Below the pieces are notes generated by a model. The model was not told where the DNA came from and ran no database searches. It worked only from the letters and a program-made list of their open reading frames with translations. DNA of 37,635 nucleotides from positions 1 to 37,635 of the forward strand of contig JAGCXX010000118.1 of NCBI GenBank assembly GCA_017961115.1, given 5' to 3'. Every line of letters begins with the position of its first letter. Position 1 is the first letter of the stretch. Position numbers and translations under genes: made by a program. Below, piece after piece: positions 25,030 through 33,781 of the stretch. The stretch is from Prevotella sp. (GTDB lineage: Bacteria; Bacteroidota; Bacteroidia; Bacteroidales; Bacteroidaceae).

Positions 25030-26472
25030 TTATTCCTTTTCCCTTTTTGGCCAAAACCACAATCCCAAGAAAGTCAGTGCGCCGTTGAGCATGAGCAGTT
25101 CATAGCCAAACTGATATTCTGTGCATGACTTGGTCCATTGGTCGGCAGCAAAACAAATGAGTGGTGATGCCACGGCGATAAAAGGCACCGCCCTATCGTT
25201 GACCTTTCTCTTGGTAAGCAGGCTGAAGGCAAACAGTCCCAACAAAGGACCATAGGTATAGGAGCACATCACATAGATGGCATCGATGACGCTGGGAGAG
25301 TTGACCGCCCTGAAAAGCAGCACAAAACCGATGAAGACCACCGCCATGATGACATGCACACGTCGACGAAGGCGCACATCATCCGGACAGCGGAGGATAT
25401 CGACACAGCAACTGGTGGTTAGTGCAGTGAGCGCAGAGTCGGCACTGGAGAATGCAGCCGATACAATACCAAGGGTGAAGAGTACCACCACCGCCTGTCC
25501 AAGGCGCCCTGAGGCAGCAAACATCGGCAGCAGTTCGTCACCCGCTTCAGGCATCGCCACGCCTTGTTTTTCCGCCAGCAGGCACAGCAGCACGCCCAAA
25601 GCCAGAAAGAGCAGATTGGCGGGTACAAAAGCGAACCCATACGAACACATATCCTTTTTAGCCTCACCAAGCGACTTGCAGGTGAGGTTTTTTTGCATCA
25701 TGTCTTGGTCAAGTCCCGTCATGACGATGACGATGAAGATACCGCTAAGAAACTGTTTCCAAAAAAACTGCCGCGACATGGGATCATCGAACACGAAAAT
25801 GCGGCTTCTGCTGTCTTCAGCCACTGCCTTTACCGCTTCTCCCACTCCCATCCCAAGCGAGTGCATCACGCTGAGGATGATGAGGACAAGAGCCCCAAAC
25901 ATGCACAGAGTCTGAAGCGTGTCGGTCCACACCAGTGTCCTGATGCCGCTCTGCCGTGTATAAAGCCATATCAGCACAACCATCAGCAAGACGGTGAGCG
26001 GAAATGGGATGCCATAGGTATCGAGCACGAAATGTTGAAGGATGATGCACACGACATAGAAACGTGCGGCTGCACCTGTCATCTTCGACAGGATGAAGAA
26101 AGAGGCTCCAGTGGTATACGACCGTCCGCCAAGCCGCTCACTCAAAAACGAGTAAATGGTGGTGAGGTTATGCCGATAATAGACTGGCAGTAAGATAAAT
26201 GCCACTGCCGCATAGCCAAGGATAAAACCCAGGCATGTCTGCATATAAGTCATTCCGATGCCGTTCACCATTCCCGGAACGCTGACAAAGGTGACGCCCG
26301 AGATGGATGCCCCAATCATACCAAACGCCACCATGTACCAAGGCGACTGTCTGTTACCCCGGAAGAAGGCGTCGTTATCGCGGCGGCGTGCCGTCAACCG
26401 ACTCACCAAAAGGAGCAAGAAAAAATAGGCTGCTATGGTGAGCAGAATGCTGAGTGCCTGTTGGTCATGCAT
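25030..26472 (-). CDS. Sodium/solute symporter family transporter
   Basis: This 480-residue inner-membrane protein has about 13 membrane segments and the sodium/solute symporter (SSS) signature region FGMIGASISGVTFVSVPG near residues 50-68, followed by GMTYMQTCLGFILGY. SSS proteins bring in sugars, amino acids, organic acids or sialic acid with Na+. The substrate cannot be read from the sequence. Its ATG overlaps the 3' end of mfd by eight bases, so it is the last gene of the mannosyltransferase-mfd-symporter operon and may be translationally coupled to it. The C-terminus is short, ending WFWPKREKE, as in the smaller members. Confidence 0.9.
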   Translation of the reverse strand: MHDQQALSILLTIAAYFFLLLLVSRLTARRRDNDAFFRGNRQSPWYMVAFGMIGASISGVTFVSVPGMVNGIGMTYMQTCLGFILGYAAVAFILLPVYYRHNLTTIYSFLSERLGGRSYTTGASFFILSKMTGAAARFYVVCIILQHFVLDTYGIPFPLTVLLMVVLIWLYTRQSGIRTLVWTDTLQTLCMFGALVLIILSVMHSLGMGVGEAVKAVAEDSRSRIFVFDDPMSRQFFWKQFLSGIFIVIVMTGLDQDMMQKNLTCKSLGEAKKDMCSYGFAFVPANLLFLALGVLLCLLAEKQGVAMPEAGDELLPMFAASGRLGQAVVVLFTLGIVSAAFSSADSALTALTTSCCVDILRCPDDVRLRRRVHVIMAVVFIGFVLLFRAVNSPSVIDAIYVMCSYTYGPLLGLFAFSLLTKRKVNDRAVPFIAVASPLICFAADQWTKSCTEYQFGYELLMLNGALTFLGLWFWPKREKE

Positions 26473-29400
26473 CGGTCAGCACCTCCTCATTGACGATTTC
26501 ACGAAGGATGGACACCGCCTCATGCACCGAAGGCACATGCTCTACGTACATCACCCGCCGTATTTTCGTCTCTTTCAACTGACATCGGCGATTATATTTC
26601 ATGGCGTAATTGAGCACCTTGGAAAATGCCGTACTGAGGTAGAACGGACTGTCGGACTTGTTGACAAACTGCATCTGCATGAAGCCCTGCTTAAGAATGA
26701 TTGTCTCACATCCCAGCATTTTGCCCAACTGCCTCAGCGGCACGACCTGCATGAGTTCCACACCTTCTTTCGGCACCTTGCCGAACCTATCCTCCAGACG
26801 TTTACGGAAAGCCTCCAACTCATCATCACGGCTGATGTTGTCGAGTTCGCGGTAGAGCAGCATCCTTTCGCTGCTTCCTGGCACATAGTTGTCGGGGAAG
26901 TACATCTCAAGGTCGCTCTCCAACGAGCAGTCCTCTACAAAGTCATTACCCATTATCTCACGCCCTTCCTTCATATCCTCCTCATATAGGTTGCCAAACT
27001 CCTCGTTCTTGAGTTCGGTAATCGCCTGACTGAGAATCTTCTGATAGGTTTCATACCCCAGGTCCTCCATGAAACCGCTCTGCTCTGCTCCCAACAGGTT
27101 GCCAGCTCCGCGAATGTCGAGGTCCTGCATGGCAAGGTTGAATCCGCTGCCCAATTCTGAGAATGTCTCCACCGCTTCCAAACGACGCCGAGCCTCCTCT
27201 GGCAAGAGCGACTTAGGAGGTGCAAGCAGGTAGCAGAATGCCTTTCTGTTGGAGCGCCCCACCCTGCCCCGCATCTGATGGATGTCGGAGAGGCCGAATT
27301 TATGGGCATCATTGATGAAGATGGTATTGGCATTGGGAATGTCGATACCGTTCTCCACGATGGTGGTTGAGATGAGCACGTCGTAGTCATGGTTGATGAA
27401 TCCAAGGATGATTTTCTCCAGTTCCTCTGGTTTCATCTGTCCGTGTCCGATGGCGACACGGGCATCCGGCACATATTTCTCAATAATGCGTGCTATTACC
27501 GGCAGGTTGGAGATGCGGCTGTTGACGAAATATACCTGCCCGTTGCGGCTCATCTCGAAATTCACCGCATCGGCGATGACCTCATGGTTGAATGTCGTCA
27601 GTTCGGTATACACTGGATATCTATTGGGCGGAGGAGTGCGTATGATGCTCATATCGCGCGCGCCCATAAGCGAGAACTGCAGGGTGCGCGGTATCGGTGT
27701 TGCCGACATGGTGAGGGTGTCGACATTGGTCTTGAGCGTACGCAGTTTCTCTTTGGTCGAGACGCCAAATTTTTGTTCCTCGTCGATGATAAGTAGTCCG
27801 AGGTCTTTCCATTTCACGGTCTTTCCCAATATCTTGTGGGTGCCGATGAGGATGTCCACCCTACCCTCTGCTAGATTCTGAAGGATTTCACGTATCTGTT
27901 TCGCCGACCTAGCACGCGAGAGGTAGTCCACCGTTACGGGGAACCCTCTCAGTCGGTCGGTGAATGTTTTGTAGTGCTGAAAAGCGAGAACGGTGGTAGG
28001 CACGAGCACCGCCACCTGTTTGCTGTCGCACACCGCCTTGAAAGCAGCACGCACCGCCACCTCAGTCTTCCCAAAACCAACGTCACCGCACACAAGACGG
28101 TCCATCGGACGGGAACTCTCCATGTCCGCCTTCACCTCCTGAGTCGCCCTGAGCTGGTCGGGGGTGTCCTCATAGAGGAAACTGCCCTCCAACTCATGTT
28201 GCATGTAGTTGTCAGGACTGAAAGCGAAGCCATGCTCATGCCTTCTCCTGGCATAAAGGCGGATGAGGTCGCGTGCGATGTCCTTGATACGCTTCTTTGT
28301 GCGCTCCTTCATGCGCTCCCATGCCCCAGTCCCCAGGGTGCTGAGGCGTGGCGGTTCACCAGTTTCTGCCCTGCGGTACTTGGAGATTTTGTAGAGCGAG
28401 TGGATAGACACATCGACAGTGTCGCCTCTCTGGTAAATGATGCGTATCATCTCCTGATAACTGTCGCCTGTGGCGATTCTCACCAGTCCGGCGAAACGTC
28501 CGATGCCGAAATCCACATGCACGATAAAGTCACCCGGCTCCATTTCCTGCAGTTCCTTCATGGTGAGCGCCATCTTGCCAGCTCTGGCAGTGTCGGAGCG
28601 AAGGCTGTATTTATGGAAACGGTCGAATATCTGGTGGTCGGTGAAATAGCACACCTTCTCCAGATTATCTATGAACCCCGCATGGAGCGTCTTGTCCACA
28701 TCAGTGAATTTTGAAACAAGTAGTTCTGCCTCAGTCTGTCCTTCCTCCGCCTCAAGGATATCCCTGAGACGCTGTATCTGCTTGGGACTGTCGGAAAGCA
28801 CCATGATACGGTAGCCTTTGTCGATATAGTCAACGAGCGTATCGCGCAGGAGGGTAAAATTCTTATGGAAAATGGGCTGTGGAGAGAAATCGAATTTCAC
28901 TGTGGCAGCCGGTGTGCCCGTTGGTTTCTTTCCAATGTCGATGCGTTTGAAGCAACTGATAGCCTCTTTAAACTGAGCGGCCCGGATAAGTTGGCTCTCG
29001 CTACTCAAGCGTTGCATGATTTCTTTGCGCTCCACCTCAGGCACACTCTCCAGATGGGCTGTTACCGCCTGAGCCGAGAACCCCTCATCATAGATTTGTG
29101 CGATGGTGTCGGTGACATAGGCGAGATCGCGCACGACCACAAACGTGTCGGCAGGCAGAAACGACATGAAGGGTTTCTTGTCCGTCGTCTCTGTCAATCT
29201 TGGAACAATCTCTATCCTGTCGCGCTGCTCACGCGACAATTGCGACTCAATGTCGAAGGTGCGTATGGTGTCGATTACATCTCCGAAAAAGTCGATTCGG
29301 AAGGGAAACTCACAACTGTAGGAATAGACATCAACGATGCTTCCGCGGATGGCATACTGCCCAGGCTCATAGACGTAGTCCTGATACTGAAAACCGAAGT

Positions 29401-29905
29401 CGCGCAACGTCTCGTCGATAACTGCCACATCGATAGTCTGTCCCTTTTGGAGCGACAAAGTGCGCTCATCCAGTATTTTTTTCGACACCACCAACTGACT
29501 GAGGGCGGAGGGACAAGTCACCACAAACGTGGAGCGCCCCATAGCCTCTGCACCCTCCCCTACAGCGGAGAGTCTGGCCAGCACTTCTGTTCGGAGAATC
29601 TCGTTGGCCTCATCAGTCTGTGCATATTTTACAGCACGGCGATAGGAAGAAGGGAAGAAAAACACATCATCCTGTCCCATCACCTGCGTGAGGTCATGGT
29701 AGAAATATCCTGCCTCGTCGGCATCCTGCAGAACAAAGAGCATATTGACTGCCTTGCGGGTGGAGAAACCCGCAAAAAACATCGGTGCGGAAGAGGCAGA
29801 AAGTCCTTCAAGATGTACGGGGCTGACCGCCTTTTCCATCAAGTGGGCAAGGGCGCCGCATTGGGGCAACCGTCCGAAAAGTTGTTGGAGTTCGGCTATC
29901 TTCAT
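26465..29905 (-). CDS. mfd: Transcription-repair coupling factor Mfd
   Basis: This 1146-residue protein has a normal Mfd length and layout. The N-terminal UvrB-like module covers about 1-330 and the RNA polymerase-interacting CarD-like domain about 450-550 (MEPGDFIVHVDFGIGRFAGL). The translocase has Walker A GDVGFGKTE (about 605-613), a DEEQ box in LLIIDEEQKFGV (about 705-710) and TMSATPIPRTL. The second helicase lobe has QMRGRVGRSNRKAFCYLL, and a C-terminal TRCF domain follows. Mfd removes RNA polymerase stalled at DNA lesions and recruits UvrA/UvrB. The gene starts one base after the mannosyltransferase stop and overlaps the symporter start. Nothing appears damaged. Confidence 0.98.
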   Translation of the reverse strand: MKIAELQQLFGRLPQCGALAHLMEKAVSPVHLEGLSASSAPMFFAGFSTRKAVNMLFVLQDADEAGYFYHDLTQVMGQDDVFFFPSSYRRAVKYAQTDEANEILRTEVLARLSAVGEGAEAMGRSTFVVTCPSALSQLVVSKKILDERTLSLQKGQTIDVAVIDETLRDFGFQYQDYVYEPGQYAIRGSIVDVYSYSCEFPFRIDFFGDVIDTIRTFDIESQLSREQRDRIEIVPRLTETTDKKPFMSFLPADTFVVVRDLAYVTDTIAQIYDEGFSAQAVTAHLESVPEVERKEIMQRLSSESQLIRAAQFKEAISCFKRIDIGKKPTGTPAATVKFDFSPQPIFHKNFTLLRDTLVDYIDKGYRIMVLSDSPKQIQRLRDILEAEEGQTEAELLVSKFTDVDKTLHAGFIDNLEKVCYFTDHQIFDRFHKYSLRSDTARAGKMALTMKELQEMEPGDFIVHVDFGIGRFAGLVRIATGDSYQEMIRIIYQRGDTVDVSIHSLYKISKYRRAETGEPPRLSTLGTGAWERMKERTKKRIKDIARDLIRLYARRRHEHGFAFSPDNYMQHELEGSFLYEDTPDQLRATQEVKADMESSRPMDRLVCGDVGFGKTEVAVRAAFKAVCDSKQVAVLVPTTVLAFQHYKTFTDRLRGFPVTVDYLSRARSAKQIREILQNLAEGRVDILIGTHKILGKTVKWKDLGLLIIDEEQKFGVSTKEKLRTLKTNVDTLTMSATPIPRTLQFSLMGARDMSIIRTPPPNRYPVYTELTTFNHEVIADAVNFEMSRNGQVYFVNSRISNLPVIARIIEKYVPDARVAIGHGQMKPEELEKIILGFINHDYDVLISTTIVENGIDIPNANTIFINDAHKFGLSDIHQMRGRVGRSNRKAFCYLLAPPKSLLPEEARRRLEAVETFSELGSGFNLAMQDLDIRGAGNLLGAEQSGFMEDLGYETYQKILSQAITELKNEEFGNLYEEDMKEGREIMGNDFVEDCSLESDLEMYFPDNYVPGSSERMLLYRELDNISRDDELEAFRKRLEDRFGKVPKEGVELMQVVPLRQLGKMLGCETIILKQGFMQMQFVNKSDSPFYLSTAFSKVLNYAMKYNRRCQLKETKIRRVMYVEHVPSVHEAVSILREIVNEEVLTDA

Positions 29906-29906
29906 C

Positions 29907-30659
29907 TTACTCCGCCGGCATTGGTGGATACTTACGGAACCATCCGTCCCAGCGCAGGCGCATCACGCCGAAGAACGCCTCGGAGAAGATGCCCCCGCTC
30001 ATCTTGCTCACCCCCTCGCGGCGATTGACGAAGACGACTGGCACCTCCTTGATGCGGAATCCTATCTTCCATGCCGTAAATTTCATCTCTATTTGGAAAC
30101 CATATCCCTTGAAACGTATCTTGTCGAGTTCGATGGTCTCAAGCACACGTCGCTTGTAGCATTTGAACCCTGCAGTAGTGTCGTGGATGCCAAATCCCGT
30201 GACTATCCTCACATATTTGGAGGCGAAATAACTCATCAGCACACGTCCCATGGGCCAGTTGACCACATTGACTCCGCTGACATAACGTGAGCCGATGGCG
30301 AGGTCATACCCCTCATCATGGCAGGCGGCGTATAGACGGGGGAGGTCGTTAGGGTCGTGGCTGAAGTCGGCATCCATCTCAAATACATAGTCATAGCCAT
30401 GCTCCAGCGCCCACTTGAATCCCATGATATAGGCTGTGCCCAATCCCTGTTTGCCCGACCGCTCAATGATAAAGAGGCGATTGGCCAAACCGTTGCGTAT
30501 CATTCCATGAACAATGGCGGCGGTTCCGTCTGGACTACCGTCGTCGATAATGAGAATATGGAAATATTTCTCCAAGCCAAAGACGGCGCGGATTATTTTC
30601 TCAATATTCTCTTTCTCGTTGTAAGTAGGTATAATGACAATGCTGTCTGAAGACTCCAT
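29907..30659 (-). CDS. Polyprenol-phosphate mannosyltransferase-like GT2 glycosyltransferase
   Basis: This 250-residue GT2 enzyme has SIVIIPTYNEKENIEKII at the start, the nucleotide-binding IIDDGSPDGTA, the metal-binding EMDADFSHDPNDL (DxD) and the acceptor-loop region GSRYVSGVNVVNWP. It is closest in pattern to the soluble DPM1 type, which makes polyprenyl-phosphate mannose from GDP-mannose for envelope glycans; glucose or another sugar is possible. There is no C-terminal membrane domain. It is the first gene of the operon with mfd, one base apart, behind a full consensus promoter. In Bacteroidetes such enzymes feed protein O-glycosylation or lipid glycosylation; which one applies here is not known. 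Confidence 0.9.
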   Translation of the reverse strand: MESSDSIVIIPTYNEKENIEKIIRAVFGLEKYFHILIIDDGSPDGTAAIVHGMIRNGLANRLFIIERSGKQGLGTAYIMGFKWALEHGYDYVFEMDADFSHDPNDLPRLYAACHDEGYDLAIGSRYVSGVNVVNWPMGRVLMSYFASKYVRIVTGFGIHDTTAGFKCYKRRVLETIELDKIRFKGYGFQIEMKFTAWKIGFRIKEVPVVFVNRREGVSKMSGGIFSEAFFGVMRLRWDGWFRKYPPMPAE

Positions 30660-30753
30660 GAGTACCTTGGGTTATAGTTGATTGTGAAGAAAATGGCTGC
30701 ACAACAGCACCTCTCCATTCGGAGCAGTTCTGACATTGGTGGGTACAGGCTTG

Positions 30754-30784
30754 CAAATTTAGTGAAAGCTTGCCGAACTGCAAA
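30754..30784 (-). promoter_or_regulatory. Bacteroidetes-type promoter of the mannosyltransferase-mfd-symporter operon
   Basis: On the minus strand TTTG (30781-30784) is followed after 19 bases by TAAATTTG (30754-30761). The predicted leader is about 88 bases. Confidence 0.75.
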
Positions 30785-31036
30785 ATAAAAATGCTTTTTT
30801 CAATGCCAAGGTTGCTCATTTTTCACCTTTACCGACTTATCGTAAAGGCAACATGCTTATCATCAAGAAAGACTTAGAGCCTGCTATCGCTGCTTGGGCG
30901 GGAACAAAATTCTCGCAAGTTGAAGGCAGTTAGAGAAGTTTACCGAATGAGGAACTTGAGTAATTTGTTGGTTTACACATCTAAAAAATCATGCAAGATT
31001 CATGTCCCATTTCGCGGCATTTCGGACAAAAGTGCG

Positions 31037-31044
31037 TATTTTTG
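31037..31044 (+). promoter_or_regulatory. -7 box of the DUF418 gene
   Basis: TATTTTTG fits TAnnTTTG and lies 18 bases before the ATG at 31063. No exact TTTG is found at the right distance. Confidence 0.45.
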
Positions 31045-31062
31045 CAAAACAAGGCTTTTGTT

Positions 31063-32280
31063 ATGAATTCATTTGGAAATAAGAACATTAAAGGTCCCAC
31101 GGCTGAACGCGAGCGTTATGTCATACTTGATGCCTTGCGGGGAATAGCCTTGCTGGGTATTGCCATGGCCAACTTTCCTGAGTTTGCGCTGTGGACCTTC
31201 CTCTCGCCTGAAGAACAGGCAGCGATGCCTACGGCTGGTGTTGACGAGGTGGTGAAATTCCTGCAATACTTGCTTATTGACGGCAAGTTCTACTCCATCT
31301 TCTCTATGCTGTTCGGCATCGGATTCTCCCTGATTCTGGCCCGCCACAGCGTATCGCTCTTCCTGAGACGAATGGTGATTCTTGCTGTGATAGGATTATG
31401 TCACATGATGTTCCTCTGGAGCGGTGACATATTGTTCCTATATGCCATTGGTGGCATGCTGCTGCTATTGTTCATCAAACTGAACGACAAGGCTTTGTTG
31501 TGCGTAGCCACCTTGCTTATCTTCATTCCTGTAGGTCTGGATGCCCTGACGGAGTTTTGTGGGATTGATTTTGCCGGTCCTTTCTATAATGCCTGGTGGG
31601 CGAAAGCTGCCGAGCAGGGCATTACAGAGGAAAACTTTGCCTCATGGCTTCGTGATGCTGACAGCTATCCGCAGATGTTTGCTTTTCTATTGCAGGGGGC
31701 ATACGAGCGGATGTGGGAGTTTGTCAGCGGGCATCGTCTGCCAAAAGTGGTGGGTCTGTTCATTCTTGGCCATCTGATTGGGAAGCACCACTTCTATGCG
31801 CATCTTGATTCGTTGCCGTTGAAGCGATTCTTTGGCTGGACCCTTGCGATAGGGCTTCCCACTTCTATCCTCTACGCATGGAGTGCAGTAGGAGGCTATC
31901 CATGGGGCCTTACCAGCCATTCGATGCTTTATGCGGTGAGTGTCATTCCCCTGACCTTTGCCTATATCTCAGGCCTTTGCCTACTTTACTGCCGTTATTC
32001 AAAGAAGATGATGCCTGCCTTTACGCTTTTTGCAGCATCGGGACGCATGGCTTTGACAAACTACATCTCACAGTCGTTGATGGGCATGCTGCTGTTCTAT
32101 GGGCTCGGGATGGGATGGGGCACGTCGGTAGGACTTGTCACTATCGAGTTCATCGCCATGGGTGCTTTCCTTCTGCTCATGTTGTTCAGCAAGCTGTGGT
32201 TACGTCTTTTCCTTTTCGGTCCTCTCGAATGGATTTGGCGCATCCTGACTTACGGCCGTTTTTTCAAGATTGTGAGGTGA
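31063..32280 (+). CDS. DUF418 (YeiB-family) membrane protein
   Basis: The protein has 405 residues from the ATG at 31063; the longer frame from 30991 runs through the -7 box. The opening RYVILDALRGIALLGIAMAN matches the YeiB/DUF418 family, a relative of acyltransferase_3 proteins with about ten membrane segments. FAASGRMALTNYISQSLMG in the last third is the DUF418 core signature. Family members may move acyl groups or act in transport, but no activity is established. It is probably a single-gene unit; the next gene has its own -7 box 120 bases on. Confidence 0.88.
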   Translation: MNSFGNKNIKGPTAERERYVILDALRGIALLGIAMANFPEFALWTFLSPEEQAAMPTAGVDEVVKFLQYLLIDGKFYSIFSMLFGIGFSLILARHSVSLFLRRMVILAVIGLCHMMFLWSGDILFLYAIGGMLLLLFIKLNDKALLCVATLLIFIPVGLDALTEFCGIDFAGPFYNAWWAKAAEQGITEENFASWLRDADSYPQMFAFLLQGAYERMWEFVSGHRLPKVVGLFILGHLIGKHHFYAHLDSLPLKRFFGWTLAIGLPTSILYAWSAVGGYPWGLTSHSMLYAVSVIPLTFAYISGLCLLYCRYSKKMMPAFTLFAASGRMALTNYISQSLMGMLLFYGLGMGWGTSVGLVTIEFIAMGAFLLLMLFSKLWLRLFLFGPLEWIWRILTYGRFFKIVR

Positions 32281-32402
32281 GATTCACGGTCGCTACTTAA
32301 TGGTGGACTTTAGCTCCATGCTATCGGGAGTAATGGCTTCGCCGAAAGTACTCACGCTCAAATTAAATTTGGCTTTTCACTCGCTTAATCAGTTTTTTGC
32401 AC

Positions 32403-32410
32403 TATCTTTG
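32403..32410 (+). promoter_or_regulatory. -7 box upstream of the conserved small protein
   Basis: TATCTTTG matches TAnnTTTG, 24 bases before the ATG at 32435. Another match, TAAATTTG, lies at 32365-32372. No paired -33 TTTG was found for either. Confidence 0.45.
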
Positions 32411-32434
32411 CAGAAAAAGAGAACAAATACCATA

Positions 32435-32806
32435 ATGGGAAGAAATAAATTCTCACAGAAAGAACTGGAGGAAATCGGTAGACTGCTGCGCCAGAAGAAT
32501 GCCGTCAACCGTGGCAAGCAAAAACTCATCCGCCACCAATTGCGGGTGGACTATGAGTTCAACATCTCTGACTTCAACGAACCCGGCAAGGCGTTCGGTG
32601 AGGATGAGCTTCGTGAGGCCGTCAGGCGTGGCGCCATCCAGGTGCTCGACGATGCAACCATCGCAGCCATGAAGGAGAAGCGCGCCCGCGACAAGGCAAG
32701 AGATGAGGCCGCACGCGCGCAAGAAGCAGTGGAGTCAGGCGAACAAACTGACTGGCAAGAAGCTCTCCGGCAATGGAATGAGTGGGAAGAAGGAAACAAC
32801 GTATGA
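32435..32806 (+). CDS. Small charged cytoplasmic protein, conserved in Bacteroidales, unknown function
   Basis: The protein has 123 residues from the ATG at 32435 (GRNKFSQKELEEIGRLLRQK); the upstream extension from 32300 crosses the -7 box. A folded-looking front half contains NRGKQKLIRHQLRVDYEFNI and SDFNEPGKAFGEDELREAVR. The rear half, about 70-123, is a charged, Ala/Lys/Arg/Glu-rich helix, likely a coiled coil. There is no signal peptide. I recall similar short proteins in many Bacteroidales genomes, but no function. The high charge and helix content could suit nucleic-acid or ribosome association; this is a guess. Its TGA overlaps the next ATG (ATGA), so the two genes are coupled. Confidence 0.75.
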   Translation: MGRNKFSQKELEEIGRLLRQKNAVNRGKQKLIRHQLRVDYEFNISDFNEPGKAFGEDELREAVRRGAIQVLDDATIAAMKEKRARDKARDEAARAQEAVESGEQTDWQEALRQWNEWEEGNNV

Positions 32807-33729
32807 AAAGACATTTGAAAAAACTATGCCTGCTGGCATTGGTCACATTTCTGGCATGCCCTTTGTTCGCACAGGAAATGCTCGTGGGCACCTACAATAT
32901 CCGCAACAAGAATGACGGCGATTCCATCAGGGGAGAGCGCTGGAGCAAACGGTGCCAGGTCATCTGCGACCAGGTCAACTTCATGGCACCCGCCATCTTC
33001 GGCACACAGGAGGTGCTGCACACCCAACTACTTGACCTGCTGCACGGACTGCGCAACTACGGATACATCGGCGTGGGACGTGACGATGGGAACACCAGGG
33101 GCGAGTATGCTGCCATTTTTTATGAGAAGAGCCGGCTCCGTCTGCTCGACCATGGGGACTTCTGGCTCAACGAGACACCCGACCGTCCTGTGCTCGGATG
33201 GGACGCCGCCTGCATCCGCATCTGCTCATGGGGAAAGTTCAAGGATTTGAAAACCAAGCAGAAATTCTATTTCTTCAATCTGCACATGGACCATGTGGGA
33301 CGTGTGGCGCGACGGGAGGCAGCCCGTCTCGTTGTCAGCAAAATACGTAAGATAGCCGGAAAGAAACCTGTAGTGCTTACCGGTGACTTCAATGTGGACC
33401 AGACCGATGAAATCTACCGCATTTTTACTGATTCGGGCATTCTCACCGACTCCTATTCCGTTGCACCCGTACGATTTGCTGAGAATGGCACATTCAATGA
33501 CTACAAACCATTGCTGAAAACATCAAGCCGTATCGACCATGTGTTTGTCTCACCTTATATAAAAGTGGATGCCTATGGGGTGCTCACTGACAGTTATTGG
33601 ACACCCAACACCGACTCCGCAGTCACCCAAAAGGCGGCAGATGCTCCGCAGGAGATATCATTCAGCGCCTACACACGCCGCAACCCCTCCGACCACTACC
33701 CCGTTATGGTGCGCATCAGGTGGAAATAG
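32803..33729 (+). CDS. Exported endonuclease/exonuclease/phosphatase-family protein
   Basis: The protein has 308 residues from the ATG that overlaps the preceding stop, with a signal peptide ending in CPLFAQ. The EEP fold motifs are in order: VGTYNIRNKNDGD, FGTQEVLHTQL with the metal-binding Glu, FFNLHMDHVG with the catalytic His, LTGDFNVDQTDEIY with Asp/Asn, and RIDHVFVS then NPSDHYPVMV with the final Asp-His pair. All active-site positions look intact. Exported members of this family in Bacteroidetes hydrolyse phosphodiesters or phosphomonoesters of lipids, sugars or nucleic acids outside the cytoplasm; the substrate here is unknown. The pairing with a small cytosolic protein in a 4-base overlap is unexplained. 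Confidence 0.9.
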   Translation: MKRHLKKLCLLALVTFLACPLFAQEMLVGTYNIRNKNDGDSIRGERWSKRCQVICDQVNFMAPAIFGTQEVLHTQLLDLLHGLRNYGYIGVGRDDGNTRGEYAAIFYEKSRLRLLDHGDFWLNETPDRPVLGWDAACIRICSWGKFKDLKTKQKFYFFNLHMDHVGRVARREAARLVVSKIRKIAGKKPVVLTGDFNVDQTDEIYRIFTDSGILTDSYSVAPVRFAENGTFNDYKPLLKTSSRIDHVFVSPYIKVDAYGVLTDSYWTPNTDSAVTQKAADAPQEISFSAYTRRNPSDHYPVMVRIRWK

Positions 33730-33781
33730 AAATACGATAAAATCAGACAGGAAATATCTGCAAAAGAGGTTTGGTGATTTA

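Larger units (their letters stand above)
30660..31062. other. Intergenic region between two divergent genes
   Basis: This 403-base stretch holds the promoter of the mannosyltransferase operon, the -7 box of the DUF418 gene and no recognised gene. A frame without stop from about 30765 to 30933 encodes a short protein-like peptide including MLIIKKDLEPAIAAWAG; it overlaps the promoter and may be chance or a gene remnant. Confidence 0.5.

Noticed and set aside
28865..30028. 387-codon open frame on the plus strand opposite mfd
   Set aside because: It crosses the mfd/mannosyltransferase junction, has no recognisable domain and lies opposite a highly conserved protein.
30765..30933. Short protein-like frame containing MLIIKKDLEPAIAAWAG
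   Set aside because: It overlaps the mannosyltransferase promoter, has no promoter or start of its own that stands out, and is too short to assign; a gene remnant cannot be excluded.
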